This document shows, one piece after another, positions 7,448-16,460 of a stretch of DNA of 64,000 bases (position 1 is its first letter; every line of letters starts with the position of its first letter). The notes beneath the pieces were generated by a model. It had not been told where the DNA came from. It made no database searches and worked only from the letters and a program-made list of their open reading frames with translations. Source of the stretch: Acidobacteriota bacterium. GTDB lineage: Bacteria; Acidobacteriota; Blastocatellia; Pyrinomonadales; Pyrinomonadaceae. Location of the stretch: the NCBI GenBank assembly GCA_003222895.1, contig QHXI01000052.1, positions 54,109-118,108 of the forward strand. Direction: 5' to 3'. A program made the translations under genes and the position numbers.

Positions 7448-9055
7448 TCACATCTGGTGCGCGCCTCTCTCCGCTCGTAGCTGTTCCCGCAATTTGAATC
7501 TCTGCACTTTGCCGGTGGCAGTGTACGGCAGTTCATCCACGAAGATGTAACGGCGTGGCTGCTTGAATCGCGGTAATGCAGTTTCACAGTGGTTGCGCAA
7601 TTCGTCTTCCAATGTTGCGCTGGGCTCTCGCGGAACTACAAACGCGCACACACACGACAGACCATCTTTATCAAATCCTTCGACGACGGCCGTCGCGCGC
7701 ACACTTCCATGGCTCATGAGCGCGCTTTCAACTTCGATCGGCGAAACCCACTGGCCCGTCGGTTTGAAACAATCATCGCTGCGCCCCATGTGCCACCAGA
7801 CTCCGTCTTCGTCGCAACGATAGAGATCGCCTGTCCGCGCCCACCCGTCGACAAATGTTTCTGCGCTCAACTTCGGCCGCTGCCAATAACGCGACGCGGC
7901 GCTGCCGCCGCGAATCCAAAGGTTGCCGACCTCTCCCGTAGCTGTTGTCACGCCGTCATGATCGACTAGCCGAGCTTCATAACCTTTCAAAAGTTTCCCG
8001 CTGCTGCCATAGCGCACCTCGCCTTCATGATTCGACATGAACATGTGCAGCATCTCAGTCGAGCCGATTCCATCCAACACCTCGACACCAAAAGTCTTCT
8101 GCCATTCTTCGCCGAGTTGTGCCGGCAGAGCTTCACCGGCGGAAATGCAGAGTCGCAGAATAGACGTATCAAGAGGTGCGATGCTGTGATGATGCTCAAG
8201 CAACATGCGAAACACGACCGGCACGCCAAAGAAGATCGTCGGTCGATAATCACTGAAGACGCGGCTCACTACTTCGGGCGTCGGTTTCTCTCGACACAGA
8301 ATCGTCGTAAAGCCATTCAACAAAGGAAACGTAAATGCGTTTCCCAGACCGTAAGCAAACGGCAAACGTGAAGAAGAAAACAGCCGATCGCCATCGCGCA
8401 ACTTTAGCACTTCAGGGCAATACGTTTCGTTTGTATAAAAGATGTCGGCCTCGCTGTGCACCGCCCCCTTCGGTTCGCCGGTGCTGCCCGACGTGTAGAG
8501 AATGAAGGCGTCCGTCTCCTTGTCAAAAGCCCGGCCGTGAGGGAGGACCTCTCTGTCTCCGAGTCTCGCCCGAGTGACCGGGAATTGGGATAACGCCAGG
8601 CGCTGCGCGGTCGCAAGATTCTCAACCGCGATTCCGGGAATCTCGAGAGAAGCATCATCACTGCCGCGCTGAACCACAAGGATGTTTTGCAGATCAATCA
8701 AGGGTGCGTTGTTGAGCAACGAACCCGCAGCCTGCGCTTCCACAATCGCCACACGCGCACCGCAATCTTTCAGAATGAAGAGTTGATCCTCGCGCCTAAG
8801 GGCCAGATTGATCGGCACCGCGATCGCGCCTAACGAGATGATGGCCACGAACGAAGCGATGAACTCAGGAGAATCAGCGAGCAGGATCGCGACACGTTCA
8901 CCTTCCGAGATTCCCAGCGCATTCAATCTCTCAGCAACTCGCACAGTCTCGTCGCGCAGTTCCGCATAAGTAATCTCGCGATGTTCGTAGAGAATCGCGA
9001 CGCGCGAATCGCGTTCCGAGGGAAATAACCGATTGAAAAGATTCTTACCAACCAT
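7448..9055 (-). CDS. AMP-forming acyl/aryl-CoA ligase, benzoate-CoA-ligase-like
   Basis: The 535-residue protein is a complete ANL-superfamily adenylating enzyme that activates a carboxylic acid to its acyl-AMP and then its CoA thioester. The P-loop-like motif ILYTSGSTGEPKGAVHS (about residues 190-206), the LDGIGSTEMLHMF motif, the RTGDLYRCDEDG hinge and the C-terminal lysine region TATGKVQRFKLR are all present. Length and motif style fit the benzoate-CoA ligase group, but the acid is not certain. The PaaI-family thioesterase lies downstream. The TGA stop abuts element B2. The ATG at 9055 gives a normal N-terminus. Confidence 0.85.
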   Translation of the reverse strand: MVGKNLFNRLFPSERDSRVAILYEHREITYAELRDETVRVAERLNALGISEGERVAILLADSPEFIASFVAIISLGAIAVPINLALRREDQLFILKDCGARVAIVEAQAAGSLLNNAPLIDLQNILVVQRGSDDASLEIPGIAVENLATAQRLALSQFPVTRARLGDREVLPHGRAFDKETDAFILYTSGSTGEPKGAVHSEADIFYTNETYCPEVLKLRDGDRLFSSSRLPFAYGLGNAFTFPLLNGFTTILCREKPTPEVVSRVFSDYRPTIFFGVPVVFRMLLEHHHSIAPLDTSILRLCISAGEALPAQLGEEWQKTFGVEVLDGIGSTEMLHMFMSNHEGEVRYGSSGKLLKGYEARLVDHDGVTTATGEVGNLWIRGGSAASRYWQRPKLSAETFVDGWARTGDLYRCDEDGVWWHMGRSDDCFKPTGQWVSPIEVESALMSHGSVRATAVVEGFDKDGLSCVCAFVVPREPSATLEDELRNHCETALPRFKQPRRYIFVDELPYTATGKVQRFKLREQLRAERGAHQM

Positions 9056-9104
9056 GACTTAGAAAATCCGAGTTGCTTTGCCAAATCAAAACTCTCTCAG
9101 TCTG

Positions 9105-9206
9105 CGGAGCAGGCGTCAGCATAAAGCCTGGGGTGAAGCGAAGCGAGCCCCAAGAGCAGACAAGTGAAACGAGAAGGGAGCCCGTGAAACGGGGGCGACG
9201 GCGCTA
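9105..9206. repeat. Intergenic repeat-like segment
   Basis: This spacer between the divergent CoA ligase and the truncated TIGR01777 gene holds several short self-complementary words: TGGGGTGAAGCGAAGCGAG with GCCCCA, and GAGCCCGTGAAACGGGGGC. Its look (aagcgaagcgagcccc) resembles interspersed repeats I have seen in environmental genomes, but no second copy occurs in the window. There is no coding potential. Confidence 0.35.
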
Positions 9207-9378
9207 CTCGATTTAAGAAAGTCGCGTCGGTCCATGCGATGTGGGAATTTATCAGACCGCCATCGCCGGTATCCCCAACAGTTTGAACTCGCCCAAAAAA
9301 ACCGCCGTCCTTCTTTTTGAACATGTTCAAAAACTGGTTTCCGAATTGCGGAATTTGGAATTGGCGGAGGCTCAAGAA

Positions 9379-9663
9379 ATGAAAATCGTAGTTCCAGTTG
9401 GATCGGGTTATGTCGGTACGTTGCTCGCCCGCGCGTTTCACGAGCAGGGTGACGAGGTTGTCGTTCTCAGTCGCACGCCGGCGAACAAGCGCTGGCGCGT
9501 GATTGCGTGGGATGGCGAAAATCTCGGCGAGTGGGCAACTGAATTTGAAGCCGCCGATGCGATCATCAATCTCGCGGGACAGAGCGTGAACTGTCGCTAC
9601 ACCCCGGAGAATCGCCGCATCATCACCGAGTCGCGTTTAAAATCAACGAAGGTTGTCGGTGGC
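9379..9663 (+). pseudogene. Truncated TIGR01777-type SDR epimerase (5' remnant)
   Basis: About 95 residues match the N-terminus of TIGR01777/YfcH-like nucleotide-sugar epimerases: MKIVVPVGSGYVGTLLARAF (Rossmann GxxGxxG, with one G changed to V in GGSG), INLAGQSVNCRYTPENR and RLKSTKVVG. Full-length members have about 300 residues. After the ...KSTKVVGG point the similarity stops, the frame runs on without recognisable sequence, and the convergent DUF4097 gene begins 60 bp later. So the 3' two-thirds appear deleted. The intact N-terminal codons suggest the loss is fairly recent. A fused short product from this frame cannot be excluded. Confidence 0.65.
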
Positions 9664-9725
9664 CCAATGCCGCAAGAAATCTCTGCTTACAGGCCCGCAA
9701 AAATGGTCATTCTTGTGTGTGAGCA

Positions 9726-10580
9726 CTATTCAGCGATCGACGCGCGCCCAATTCGCACGCCGCCGTTCGTCGTGATGGCACGAATCGTTGGTCCACCCGA
9801 ACCAAGATCGACGCTGATCTCTTTTGGCATGCGATGACGCTCGGTCAAGGGAACGTTCAAGGCAAAATCCGAACTGACGTTGCCATTCGTAGTGGCGGCT
9901 TCGAGATGCGCCGAATAATTATCCGGCATCGCGATGTTGACGCCGCCGTTGGTCGTCGTCACGTTCAGCATTTCACCTTCCCAACGCGCACCCGCGAGCT
10001 CGACATGCACGCCGCCGTTTGTCGTGCTGCCGGCAACCGCGCCGCCAACTCGCTTCAGCGAGACACCACCGTTCATCGTTTTGAAGCCAATCCTTCCGCT
10101 GACGTCACTAATGGAAATTCCGCCGTTGTGTGCTTGCAATGAAAGATCCGATCGTCGCGGCACGAATACTTCGAAGCTCACATACCATTGATAATCGTCG
10201 CGCGACTCGGGGCCTTCGGCGTGAATGTTCAGCGCAGTCGTTTCGATGCGCACCTGCTGGGCAAGCGAATCGGCTTCGGATTGCGTTGGCGCACGACTTT
10301 CAATTTTCGCGCGCACCAGGATTTCGTTTCGGTCCCAACCTTTGATTGAAATGCCGCCGTTCTGCTTGCCATCGACGGTGGTTTGGCCGCCTGCCGGCAG
10401 CGTCTGCTCTTTGATTTCGCAATGACTGAAAAGCCTGTCGCCGTCGCGCGATTCGCGACATTGCAGTGAGCCGTCAGATTTCTTGTCTAATTTCTTTTCG
10501 GATTTATCCTGAGCTGCAATCGCAACCGCAGAACCGAACATGGCCAGCGCCAATGCAAAGTAACAGAGTGATTTCGTCAT
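9726..10580 (-). CDS. DUF4097-family secreted beta-repeat protein
   Basis: The 284-residue protein has an N-terminal Sec signal peptide (MTKSLCYFALALAMFGSAVAIAA) and a body of short beta repeats. Each repeat carries a TTNGGV or NGGIS motif (NGGISIKGW, NGGISISDV, NGGVSLKRV, NGGVHVEL, NGGVNIAM, NGNVSSDF, NGGVRIGR), which is the DUF4097 signature of a right-handed beta helix. Function is unknown; such proteins are exported and often sit near anti-sigma or stress genes. GGAGAG lies about 5 bases before the ATG at 10580, which supports this start over the upstream one. It is convergent with the truncated epimerase gene. Confidence 0.82.
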   Translation of the reverse strand: MTKSLCYFALALAMFGSAVAIAAQDKSEKKLDKKSDGSLQCRESRDGDRLFSHCEIKEQTLPAGGQTTVDGKQNGGISIKGWDRNEILVRAKIESRAPTQSEADSLAQQVRIETTALNIHAEGPESRDDYQWYVSFEVFVPRRSDLSLQAHNGGISISDVSGRIGFKTMNGGVSLKRVGGAVAGSTTNGGVHVELAGARWEGEMLNVTTTNGGVNIAMPDNYSAHLEAATTNGNVSSDFALNVPLTERHRMPKEISVDLGSGGPTIRAITTNGGVRIGRASIAE

Positions 10581-10700
10581 AACGCTCTCCTTAGCTAGAA
10601 ACTTTTCCGGACAGACGTGGAACTGACAAGTTAGTGAGCCCACGCGGGAAAAGGTCGCAGAAATTTGCGAAGACCCCGACGTTTTTTTTGTCGTTCTGTC

Positions 10701-10786
10701 GCCCGCTAAAGCGGGCTTGGAAATCTTTCCCGCGCGTTACCCAGCCCTAAAGGGCTGGGCTACTTTCGAGCGTCCGCTCCGCGGAC
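10701..10786. repeat. Three consecutive intergenic hairpins (TAAA-loop family)
   Basis: GCCCGC-TAAA-GCGGGC (10701-10716), CCAGCCCTAAAGGGCTGG (10741-10758, again a TAAA centre) and GTCCGC-TCC-GCGGAC (10772-10786) follow one another upstream of tRNA-Ala. The first two share loop but not stem with the hairpin at 12-25. Confidence 0.65.
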
Positions 10787-10866
10787 TACCACCACACTTG
10801 GAATCCCGTCGTCTTCTCCTCTATCATGGCACGACATTGGCCGGATCATTCGACCGGACGATATAC

Positions 10867-10942
10867 GGGGCCGTAGCTCAGCTGGGAGAGCGCATGACTG
10901 GCAGTCATGAGGTCAGGGGTTCGATCCCCCTCGGCTCCACCA
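10867..10942 (+). tRNA. tRNA-Ala (GGC anticodon)
   Basis: A complete 76-nt cloverleaf is visible. The acceptor stem GGGGCCG pairs with CGGCTCC and contains the G3:U70 wobble pair that identifies alanine tRNA. The anticodon stem CATGA/TCATG encloses the loop CTGGCAG with anticodon GGC. The T-arm holds GGTTCGATCC. The discriminator A is followed by an encoded CCA. It reads GCC and GCU codons. An SGNH-protein gene follows 46 bp downstream. Confidence 0.97.
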
Positions 10943-10988
10943 ATTCGATTCGCAAACCTGAAGCACGACCTGCTGAAGGAATCTCGCC

Positions 10989-12173
10989 CTGAATCGCTTA
11001 CGCACGATCATCAAAATTGGCATTAAGGTCGGAGTCGTCTTAATCGTCTCTTTACTTTGCCTGGAAGTTCTGATGACCGTTTCGGATCCCTACTTGTTCA
11101 AAGACCGTTTTGAATACGATCCCGATCTCGGTTTTCGCGCGCGCGCATACTTTCGGTCTGCTCCGGGAATCATGGGCGAGGGTGATGACGGCACGATCAC
11201 AAATCGGTTTGGTTTCAATGATCGCGATTATTCCCTAACGAAAGAACCCGGGACCTTCAGAATTCTGGTGGTCGGAGATTCATTCGGTTGGGCCGGAGGA
11301 CTCAAGGCCAATTACACCGCTTTGCTCGAGCAGATGTTTGAGAAGCGCGATCAATCTCATAAAGTCGACGTGGTAAATACGGGTTACCAGGGCACACACA
11401 CTGGCGAGCAGCTATTGATGCTCAAGAAGTTTGGCCTGCAATACAAGCCTGACTTGGTCATCCTTGGCTTTTTTGCGGGCAATGATTTTTTCGACGCTGA
11501 CCCAAATCGCAAACGAATTATTGTTAATGGCTGTTTCGTGGATATCAATAGGCAACACGAACATCGCCTGTTCGGGTATCCAATCATCTTCCAATCGCGT
11601 TTGCTGGTGTTCCTGGACCAAAAATACGAGCTCTCTCGTGAAGCGAAGCAAGCGAAAAAAGAAGCGCAGGAATGGGCTGCCGCAAACGGACAACCTGTGC
11701 CGACGAAGAGTTTGTCGCAAGAAAAGTTTTACCAGTTAGAGAGGAGCTATTTGCAATTTCTTGATACGAAAAGCTCGGCGGCGCGTTTCGGGCAGAATAC
11801 TGATTACATTTTTCGCAGCATTCGCGAAATGAACGATCTGCTCAGGGCGCGCAATATCAAGTTCATGGTTGCGATATATCCCGACTCGACGCAGGTCACG
11901 CCCCAGCTATTCGACACTCTGGTCACAAAGTTTGGATTGAACCGTGAAGATTACGACTTGAATCTGGCGCAAGACCAATTGAGGACTTTTCTGATCTCGA
12001 AGCAGATTCCTTATCTTGATTTACTGGAAACCTTTCGAGCGGAAGAGGCGAAACACGACCTTTATCTGCTTCACGACCCGCACTGGAACAAGGCCGGAAA
12101 CGAACTGGCGGCCCAGAAGCTTTTTCAATATCTGAATCAATCAGCCGATGGTCAGAAACTTATGGCGCGGTAA
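10989..12173 (+). CDS. SGNH/GDSL-type hydrolase-like protein with N-terminal membrane anchor
   Basis: The protein shows the SGNH pattern: [13 protein letters not shown] near the N-terminus (nucleophile Ser in GDS), [10 protein letters not shown] in the middle (block III Asn) and [16 protein letters not shown] at the end (Asp-x-x-His). SGNH proteins of this sort often add or remove acyl groups on extracellular glycans. The first ATG is at 11073. The frame is open upstream and encodes a hydrophobic helix ([20 protein letters not shown]), so I extend it to CTG at 10989, which has GAAGGA nine bases upstream. That gives 394 residues with a signal anchor. If CTG is not used, the product is 366 residues and cytoplasmic. 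It overlaps the convergent sulfatase-fold gene by 14 bp. Confidence 0.78.
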   Translation: MNRLRTIIKIGIKVGVVLIVSLLCLEVLMTVSDPYLFKDRFEYDPDLGFRARAYFRSAPGIMGEGDDGTITNRFGFNDRDYSLTKEPGTFRILVVGDSFGWAGGLKANYTALLEQMFEKRDQSHKVDVVNTGYQGTHTGEQLLMLKKFGLQYKPDLVILGFFAGNDFFDADPNRKRIIVNGCFVDINRQHEHRLFGYPIIFQSRLLVFLDQKYELSREAKQAKKEAQEWAAANGQPVPTKSLSQEKFYQLERSYLQFLDTKSSAARFGQNTDYIFRSIREMNDLLRARNIKFMVAIYPDSTQVTPQLFDTLVTKFGLNREDYDLNLAQDQLRTFLISKQIPYLDLLETFRAEEAKHDLYLLHDPHWNKAGNELAAQKLFQYLNQSADGQKLMAR

Positions 12174-14184
12174 TCCCCGTGCGCTTTCGCCATTCATCGA
12201 GGCTCTTCCTTAATTTCTCAACCACTCCCGGCAAATCGTCCGAATAGACTTCGCCGGAACTTGTGTCATAGAGCACTTCGTTAGCTCCGCTGACTACGGC
12301 GTGGAAAGTTTCCAAGTGAATTGCGGGTTGCTTATCAACCAGAAGATAAGGCGGCCGGCAGACCGAATGCGACACATGATGCGGGCCTGTGGCAAAGCTT
12401 TCACGAGGCAGAATATCTTCACCCTGATTGATTTGATTCCAGCGTGATACGCCCGAAAGCTTGAATGAATGCGGCAGCCGTTGTATGTCCATAATAGTCG
12501 GGAACAAATCGATTAGATCGATCACGCCATTGATCCGAACGCCGGGTTTGACGTCATGATGCGCGGGTAATTTCATAATTAGCGGCACATGCAAGGTATC
12601 AGGCGCGAGCAGAAAGTGTTGATACGGGAGTCTCGGACTTTCAAGTATTTCACCGTGCGGCGCTGTGAAAATGATCAGGCTTTGATCGTAAAGGTCTTGG
12701 TCTTTTAGGTGTGACACGAACGCAGCGATTTGTGAATCCAGGTAAGTGACTGTGCCCCCGTACACGGCCAGCGGATATCGAAAATCAACGACGCCATTCA
12801 GCCACGACGTGATGTCCTGCTCAGTCCTCTCAAGCAACTTGATGATCTCTTTGATCCACTGCAGCAGCTCATTCGGCACGCGACCGTCACGCATCACTTT
12901 CGTTTGATGACGAAGCCACTCGCCGAATTGATCTCGCGATTCGCCGCGCATCGCCCGCGCTCCCAGATTCAGAACATGCTCGGCGAGATCTGGCTTGAAA
13001 TCGCTGCGATCTTTAAGAACCGCAACCGTGTCTTCCAGAATGTCGATGACTTCCGCGACCGCTTGACCACTTTCGAGCAGTGGCAGGACGGCGCGCACGA
13101 CAAGCGCCGATTCAACAGAGCGAATCCGGCCAATCTCTGATGGCAGATATTCATTTCGAGATTCAGTTGGATCGCCGGCGTAGTACATCGAAGCAAACGG
13201 CGCCGGGGGCATCGAGGGCGGATGCACATCGAAATAGTGAATCCAAGAGAAGCAAGGCCGATCCGGGCGCTGTTCGAAACGGCGAATGAATTGCCGGTTC
13301 GTGACCGCGCCATCCTGCATCGGATTCGAAAGTGTGCGCAGAACTTCGTCAAAGATTCGATCGAGATAGTTTTCTCGCCCTGAGAGTTCGCGCGAGCTAA
13401 CTGCGAACGTTGTGTGATAACCGCGCTGCTTCAAAGCAGTTGCCAGATTCGTCTTAGCTACCGGAAAAGCTTGCCATTCCCGGCTGACGCCGTGCTCGTG
13501 TGAATGCAGACCCGTCAGGATCGAAACGTACGAACCCAGCGTCATGCACGATTGCGACCAGGCCTGTTCGAAGAGCACGCCTTCCGCGGCTAGTTGATCG
13601 AGGCCGGGCGTTTGTATTTCCGGATGTCCGTAGCAACCAAGATAACGCGCCGGCAGCGCGTCCGCAGTCAACAGAAAAATGTGCGGCTGACGATCGTGCC
13701 TGCGCGGCTTTGAGACGACCGCGACTTTGTGAATGATCCGCGGATTGGCCCAGCCGGCCCAAGCGTACTCAGTCGAACGTCGCCATCCGACTTTCGTCGT
13801 GAAGACAAGCTTGATCGATTGACCCGCAAACTTTGAAAGATCGAGTTTGTGTCTCACCCAAGCTCGATCGGATTCAAGCTTGCGCGGGTTTAACGTTGCT
13901 CTGAATGCAACTCTACGGCGGCCGTCACTTTCGATGCTAACTATGAATCTAACCGGACTCTTGAGCTGCGGCCACGCGACTTCTTTGATTCCGATCGCAA
14001 AGACTAGTTTCGCGTTAGTGCCGACCTTCACCGGCGGAAAAGCAATCGACGACGGCGGATGTTGGAAGATTGCCGTTTCAACTTCGCGCGCGAGAATTAT
14101 CTTCTGCAAATCGACGTAATCCGCGGACGGCGCGTCGATCGAAACAGCAGCGAGCGAGTCAACTAGATACTCTGTTTGGAGCAT
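12160..14184 (-). CDS. Sulfatase/alkaline-phosphatase-fold protein with altered active site
   Basis: This 674-residue protein has an N-terminal region (about 1-160) that looks beta-rich. It is followed by a sulfatase-like domain: IFLLTADALPARYLGCYG, then SCMTLGSYVSILTGLHSHEHGV at residues 212-233. True sulfatases have C/S-x-P-x-R at the nucleophile; here Cys213 is followed by MTLGS, so the formylglycine motif is absent and Thr215 may be the nucleophile, as in phosphoethanolamine-transferase relatives. The late metal motif, usually (S/T)DHGE, reads APHGE, so a metal-binding Asp appears lost. The function may be a transferase, a binding protein, or none. It overlaps the upstream GT4 gene by 22 bp, which suggests co-translation. 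Confidence 0.78.
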   Translation of the reverse strand: MLQTEYLVDSLAAVSIDAPSADYVDLQKIILAREVETAIFQHPPSSIAFPPVKVGTNAKLVFAIGIKEVAWPQLKSPVRFIVSIESDGRRRVAFRATLNPRKLESDRAWVRHKLDLSKFAGQSIKLVFTTKVGWRRSTEYAWAGWANPRIIHKVAVVSKPRRHDRQPHIFLLTADALPARYLGCYGHPEIQTPGLDQLAAEGVLFEQAWSQSCMTLGSYVSILTGLHSHEHGVSREWQAFPVAKTNLATALKQRGYHTTFAVSSRELSGRENYLDRIFDEVLRTLSNPMQDGAVTNRQFIRRFEQRPDRPCFSWIHYFDVHPPSMPPAPFASMYYAGDPTESRNEYLPSEIGRIRSVESALVVRAVLPLLESGQAVAEVIDILEDTVAVLKDRSDFKPDLAEHVLNLGARAMRGESRDQFGEWLRHQTKVMRDGRVPNELLQWIKEIIKLLERTEQDITSWLNGVVDFRYPLAVYGGTVTYLDSQIAAFVSHLKDQDLYDQSLIIFTAPHGEILESPRLPYQHFLLAPDTLHVPLIMKLPAHHDVKPGVRINGVIDLIDLFPTIMDIQRLPHSFKLSGVSRWNQINQGEDILPRESFATGPHHVSHSVCRPPYLLVDKQPAIHLETFHAVVSGANEVLYDTSSGEVYSDDLPGVVEKLRKSLDEWRKRTGITAP

Positions 14185-15497
14185 CGTTGCGAATGAATCT
14201 CCTGATAAAGCGCGATTAGTTGGCTCACGTTATCGTCCATGCTTTTGATTGATAGATCTTGCGTAAGACTGTGCAGGCGAAATGACGCAAATGCGTTGGC
14301 CCAAGCGTCAATGTCGCCCGGCGGAAGCAGCACGCCGTTGATTCCGTTATTGATCGACTGCGCGAGCGTGCCGATGTTACTCGCAAGGATCGGAAGCCCG
14401 ATGTATCGCGCCGCCTTCACCACTAACGGCTCGTTTTCGTACCAAAGCACGGGCATCGCCAGCGCGTCAGCCGATTCAAACACTCGACCTAATTCACCTG
14501 GCGGGAAAGTTCCCATGAACTCGACGCGATTGTCCGTGGCGGCAAGCCGCTTCAGCGAATCAAGATAAGGATTCGTTCCGCGAATGTCGCCGTAAAGACG
14601 CAAACGCATCTTCAAATCAGCTCGACGCGCCAGGGCTTCAATCACAACATGCGCACCTTTGTGATAGACCAAACTTCCGATGAAGACGATTTCGATCGGT
14701 TCACTCGCATGTGATTTTGCGGGCTTCAGACCCGCAGTCTCAAGTCCATGGTGCAACACATGGATTTTTTCTGCCGGATAGCCATTGCGCACGAAGATTT
14801 CTTTTTGAAAATCAGAAAGCGCGATCACCCGATCGGCGCGCTGAACCGTATCTCGCAGATAACTTTCCCGTTCGCGGATCGCCTGAAGGTCGCGCACCGA
14901 ACGCGGTTGATTTTTGCCGAGCACGGTTGACGCGATCCTGGACGCCGCACGCAAAAACGGAGCCGGCAGCTTCTGCATCACCTCGCCTGCAAAGCCATGC
15001 AGCTCGTGCACGCAACGCAGGCAATCCAGATCGTGCCGCGGTCCATCGCAAAGTTCTTCGTTCCATCGAATCAAAGTATGGCGCGCGCAAATGAACCAGT
15101 AATCGGCGAGCGTCAGCACCACAGGCAACTGCATCTCGTAACATAAATTCAACGCCGCGCCTGAGAGCTTCATCGCGTGAACTGCATGAACGATGTCCGG
15201 CTTGAGCCTTTCAAGCTCGGGTTTCAACAGCTCAACGATGTGTGGATTGTCGTACTCGGCGCGAGCAGGATGTCCGGCGCGGCTCAAGTTGTAATGAATC
15301 TCAGTGACCGGGACGCCTTCATGCTCTGTGGTTGTTGCCTTGAAGTCATTCCGATCGAGCGATGGTGATTCGACATGCGATATCACGCGCACTGAATGCC
15401 CCGCGCGTTGCGCGCGAACAGCCAGGCCGTGCGTGTAAACTTCTGTGCCGCCGACGCTGCGCGGAAAATACTGATGTGTGAAATAGGTAATCTGCAA
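14163..15497 (-). CDS. Glycosyltransferase family 4 protein
   Basis: The 444-residue protein is a GT-B glycosyltransferase that transfers a sugar from a nucleotide donor to a growing glycan on the cytoplasmic side. The N-terminal acceptor domain begins with YFTHQYFPRSVGGTEVYTHGL, the glycine-rich loop of GT4. The donor domain contains VFIGSLVYHKGAHVVIEAL and the late YENEPLVVKAARYIGLPILAS motif, a variant of the E-x7-E pair. The region at about residues 140-160 holds four Cys (CARHTLIRWNEELC and DCLRC). The sulfatase-fold gene downstream overlaps it. The gene is divergent from the ABC exporter, which points to one polysaccharide locus. Confidence 0.9.
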   Translation of the reverse strand: MQITYFTHQYFPRSVGGTEVYTHGLAVRAQRAGHSVRVISHVESPSLDRNDFKATTTEHEGVPVTEIHYNLSRAGHPARAEYDNPHIVELLKPELERLKPDIVHAVHAMKLSGAALNLCYEMQLPVVLTLADYWFICARHTLIRWNEELCDGPRHDLDCLRCVHELHGFAGEVMQKLPAPFLRAASRIASTVLGKNQPRSVRDLQAIRERESYLRDTVQRADRVIALSDFQKEIFVRNGYPAEKIHVLHHGLETAGLKPAKSHASEPIEIVFIGSLVYHKGAHVVIEALARRADLKMRLRLYGDIRGTNPYLDSLKRLAATDNRVEFMGTFPPGELGRVFESADALAMPVLWYENEPLVVKAARYIGLPILASNIGTLAQSINNGINGVLLPPGDIDAWANAFASFRLHSLTQDLSIKSMDDNVSQLIALYQEIHSQRCSKQSI

Positions 15498-15522
15498 CTG
15501 ATTAAGCCGGAATTACGGTGTC

Positions 15523-15550
15523 TTGACGAGTTCGATCCGTTCTCTATAGA
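15523..15550 (+). promoter_or_regulatory. Candidate sigma70-type promoter for the Wzm/Wzt operon
   Basis: TTGACG (15523-15528) and TATAGA (15545-15550), separated by 16 bases, resemble -35 and -10 boxes. They lie about 50 bp before the ABC permease start, in the only spacer between the divergent GT4 gene and the exporter. The -10 match is moderate. Confidence 0.4.
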
Positions 15551-15600
15551 CTCCGTTGATTAATTGAAGTCAGCAGAAAACTTGCCCCTGGACACAACCG

Positions 15601-16428
15601 ATGAGCACCTCGCTGAATGATGCAAATGCGGTAATCTCGACCGCGCTGCCGCGTTCCCGCTCTAACCAATTGCCGGCAGAACCGGTCACGCGTATTCGAC
15701 CCAGTCGCTTTTGGGAAAGCCTTGATTTTGCTGAACTGTGGACTCAACGCGAAGTGCTCTATTTCCTGATGTGGCGCGATCTTAAAGTCCGTTACAAGCA
15801 AACGATTATAGGTGCAGCCTGGGTTATTGACGGTGTACCGTACCCGATTTTTGCCTACACCGCGTTGCTGCTTTGGACCTTTGTATCGAACGCGGTGCTC
15901 AGCAGCAGCTACAGTCTGGTCACCAATGCGCAGATCATCACGCGCGTCTATTTTTCGCGACTGCTGATTCCGGCCGCAGCCGTCGGGGTGAGATTAGTCG
16001 ATCTCTTGATCGCGACGCTCGTGCTGATCGGATTGATGATCTATTTCCAGGTTCCAATTACCTGGAACGTTTTGATGTTTCCGGTATTCGTTGCAGAAAT
16101 CGCCGCGCTCACTCTCGCCGTTGGTTTGATCTGCGCGGCGCTTAACGTTCGCTATCGCGATGTCGGCACCATGTTGCCGATCCTGCTTCAAGTTTGGATG
16201 TTTCTGTCGCCGGTCGTTTATTCCTCCAGTCTCATACCAGAACGATTGCGAGTGGTTTATTTTCTCAATCCGCTAGCCGGAATAATTGATGGCGCGCGCG
16301 CTTCTCTATTCAATCTGCCTTTTTTCTGGGCCCATATCGCGATCTCTGCTCTCGTAACTTTTCCCATGCTCGTTTTTTCAATTCATCTGTTTCGCAGAAT
16401 GGAGAGCAGCTTCGCGGACGATGTGTAG
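15601..16428 (+). CDS. ABC-2 type polysaccharide export permease (Wzm-like)
   Basis: The 275-residue protein is a Wzm-type ABC-2 permease with about six membrane helices. A cytoplasmic N-terminus with the conserved amphipathic region (LWTQREVLYFLMWRDLKVRYKQT) comes before the first helix. Near the C-terminus, the LSPVVYSSSLIPERLRVVYFLNPLAGIIDGAR pattern is diagnostic of O-antigen and teichoic-acid exporters. It would carry lipid-linked polysaccharide across the inner membrane together with the ATPase encoded 32 bp downstream. An upstream promoter-like sequence is at 15523-15550. Confidence 0.93.
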   Translation: MSTSLNDANAVISTALPRSRSNQLPAEPVTRIRPSRFWESLDFAELWTQREVLYFLMWRDLKVRYKQTIIGAAWVIDGVPYPIFAYTALLLWTFVSNAVLSSSYSLVTNAQIITRVYFSRLLIPAAAVGVRLVDLLIATLVLIGLMIYFQVPITWNVLMFPVFVAEIAALTLAVGLICAALNVRYRDVGTMLPILLQVWMFLSPVVYSSSLIPERLRVVYFLNPLAGIIDGARASLFNLPFFWAHIAISALVTFPMLVFSIHLFRRMESSFADDV

Positions 16429-16460
16429 ACGAAGGTTCACCGCACCGCAACTCTTTTCAC

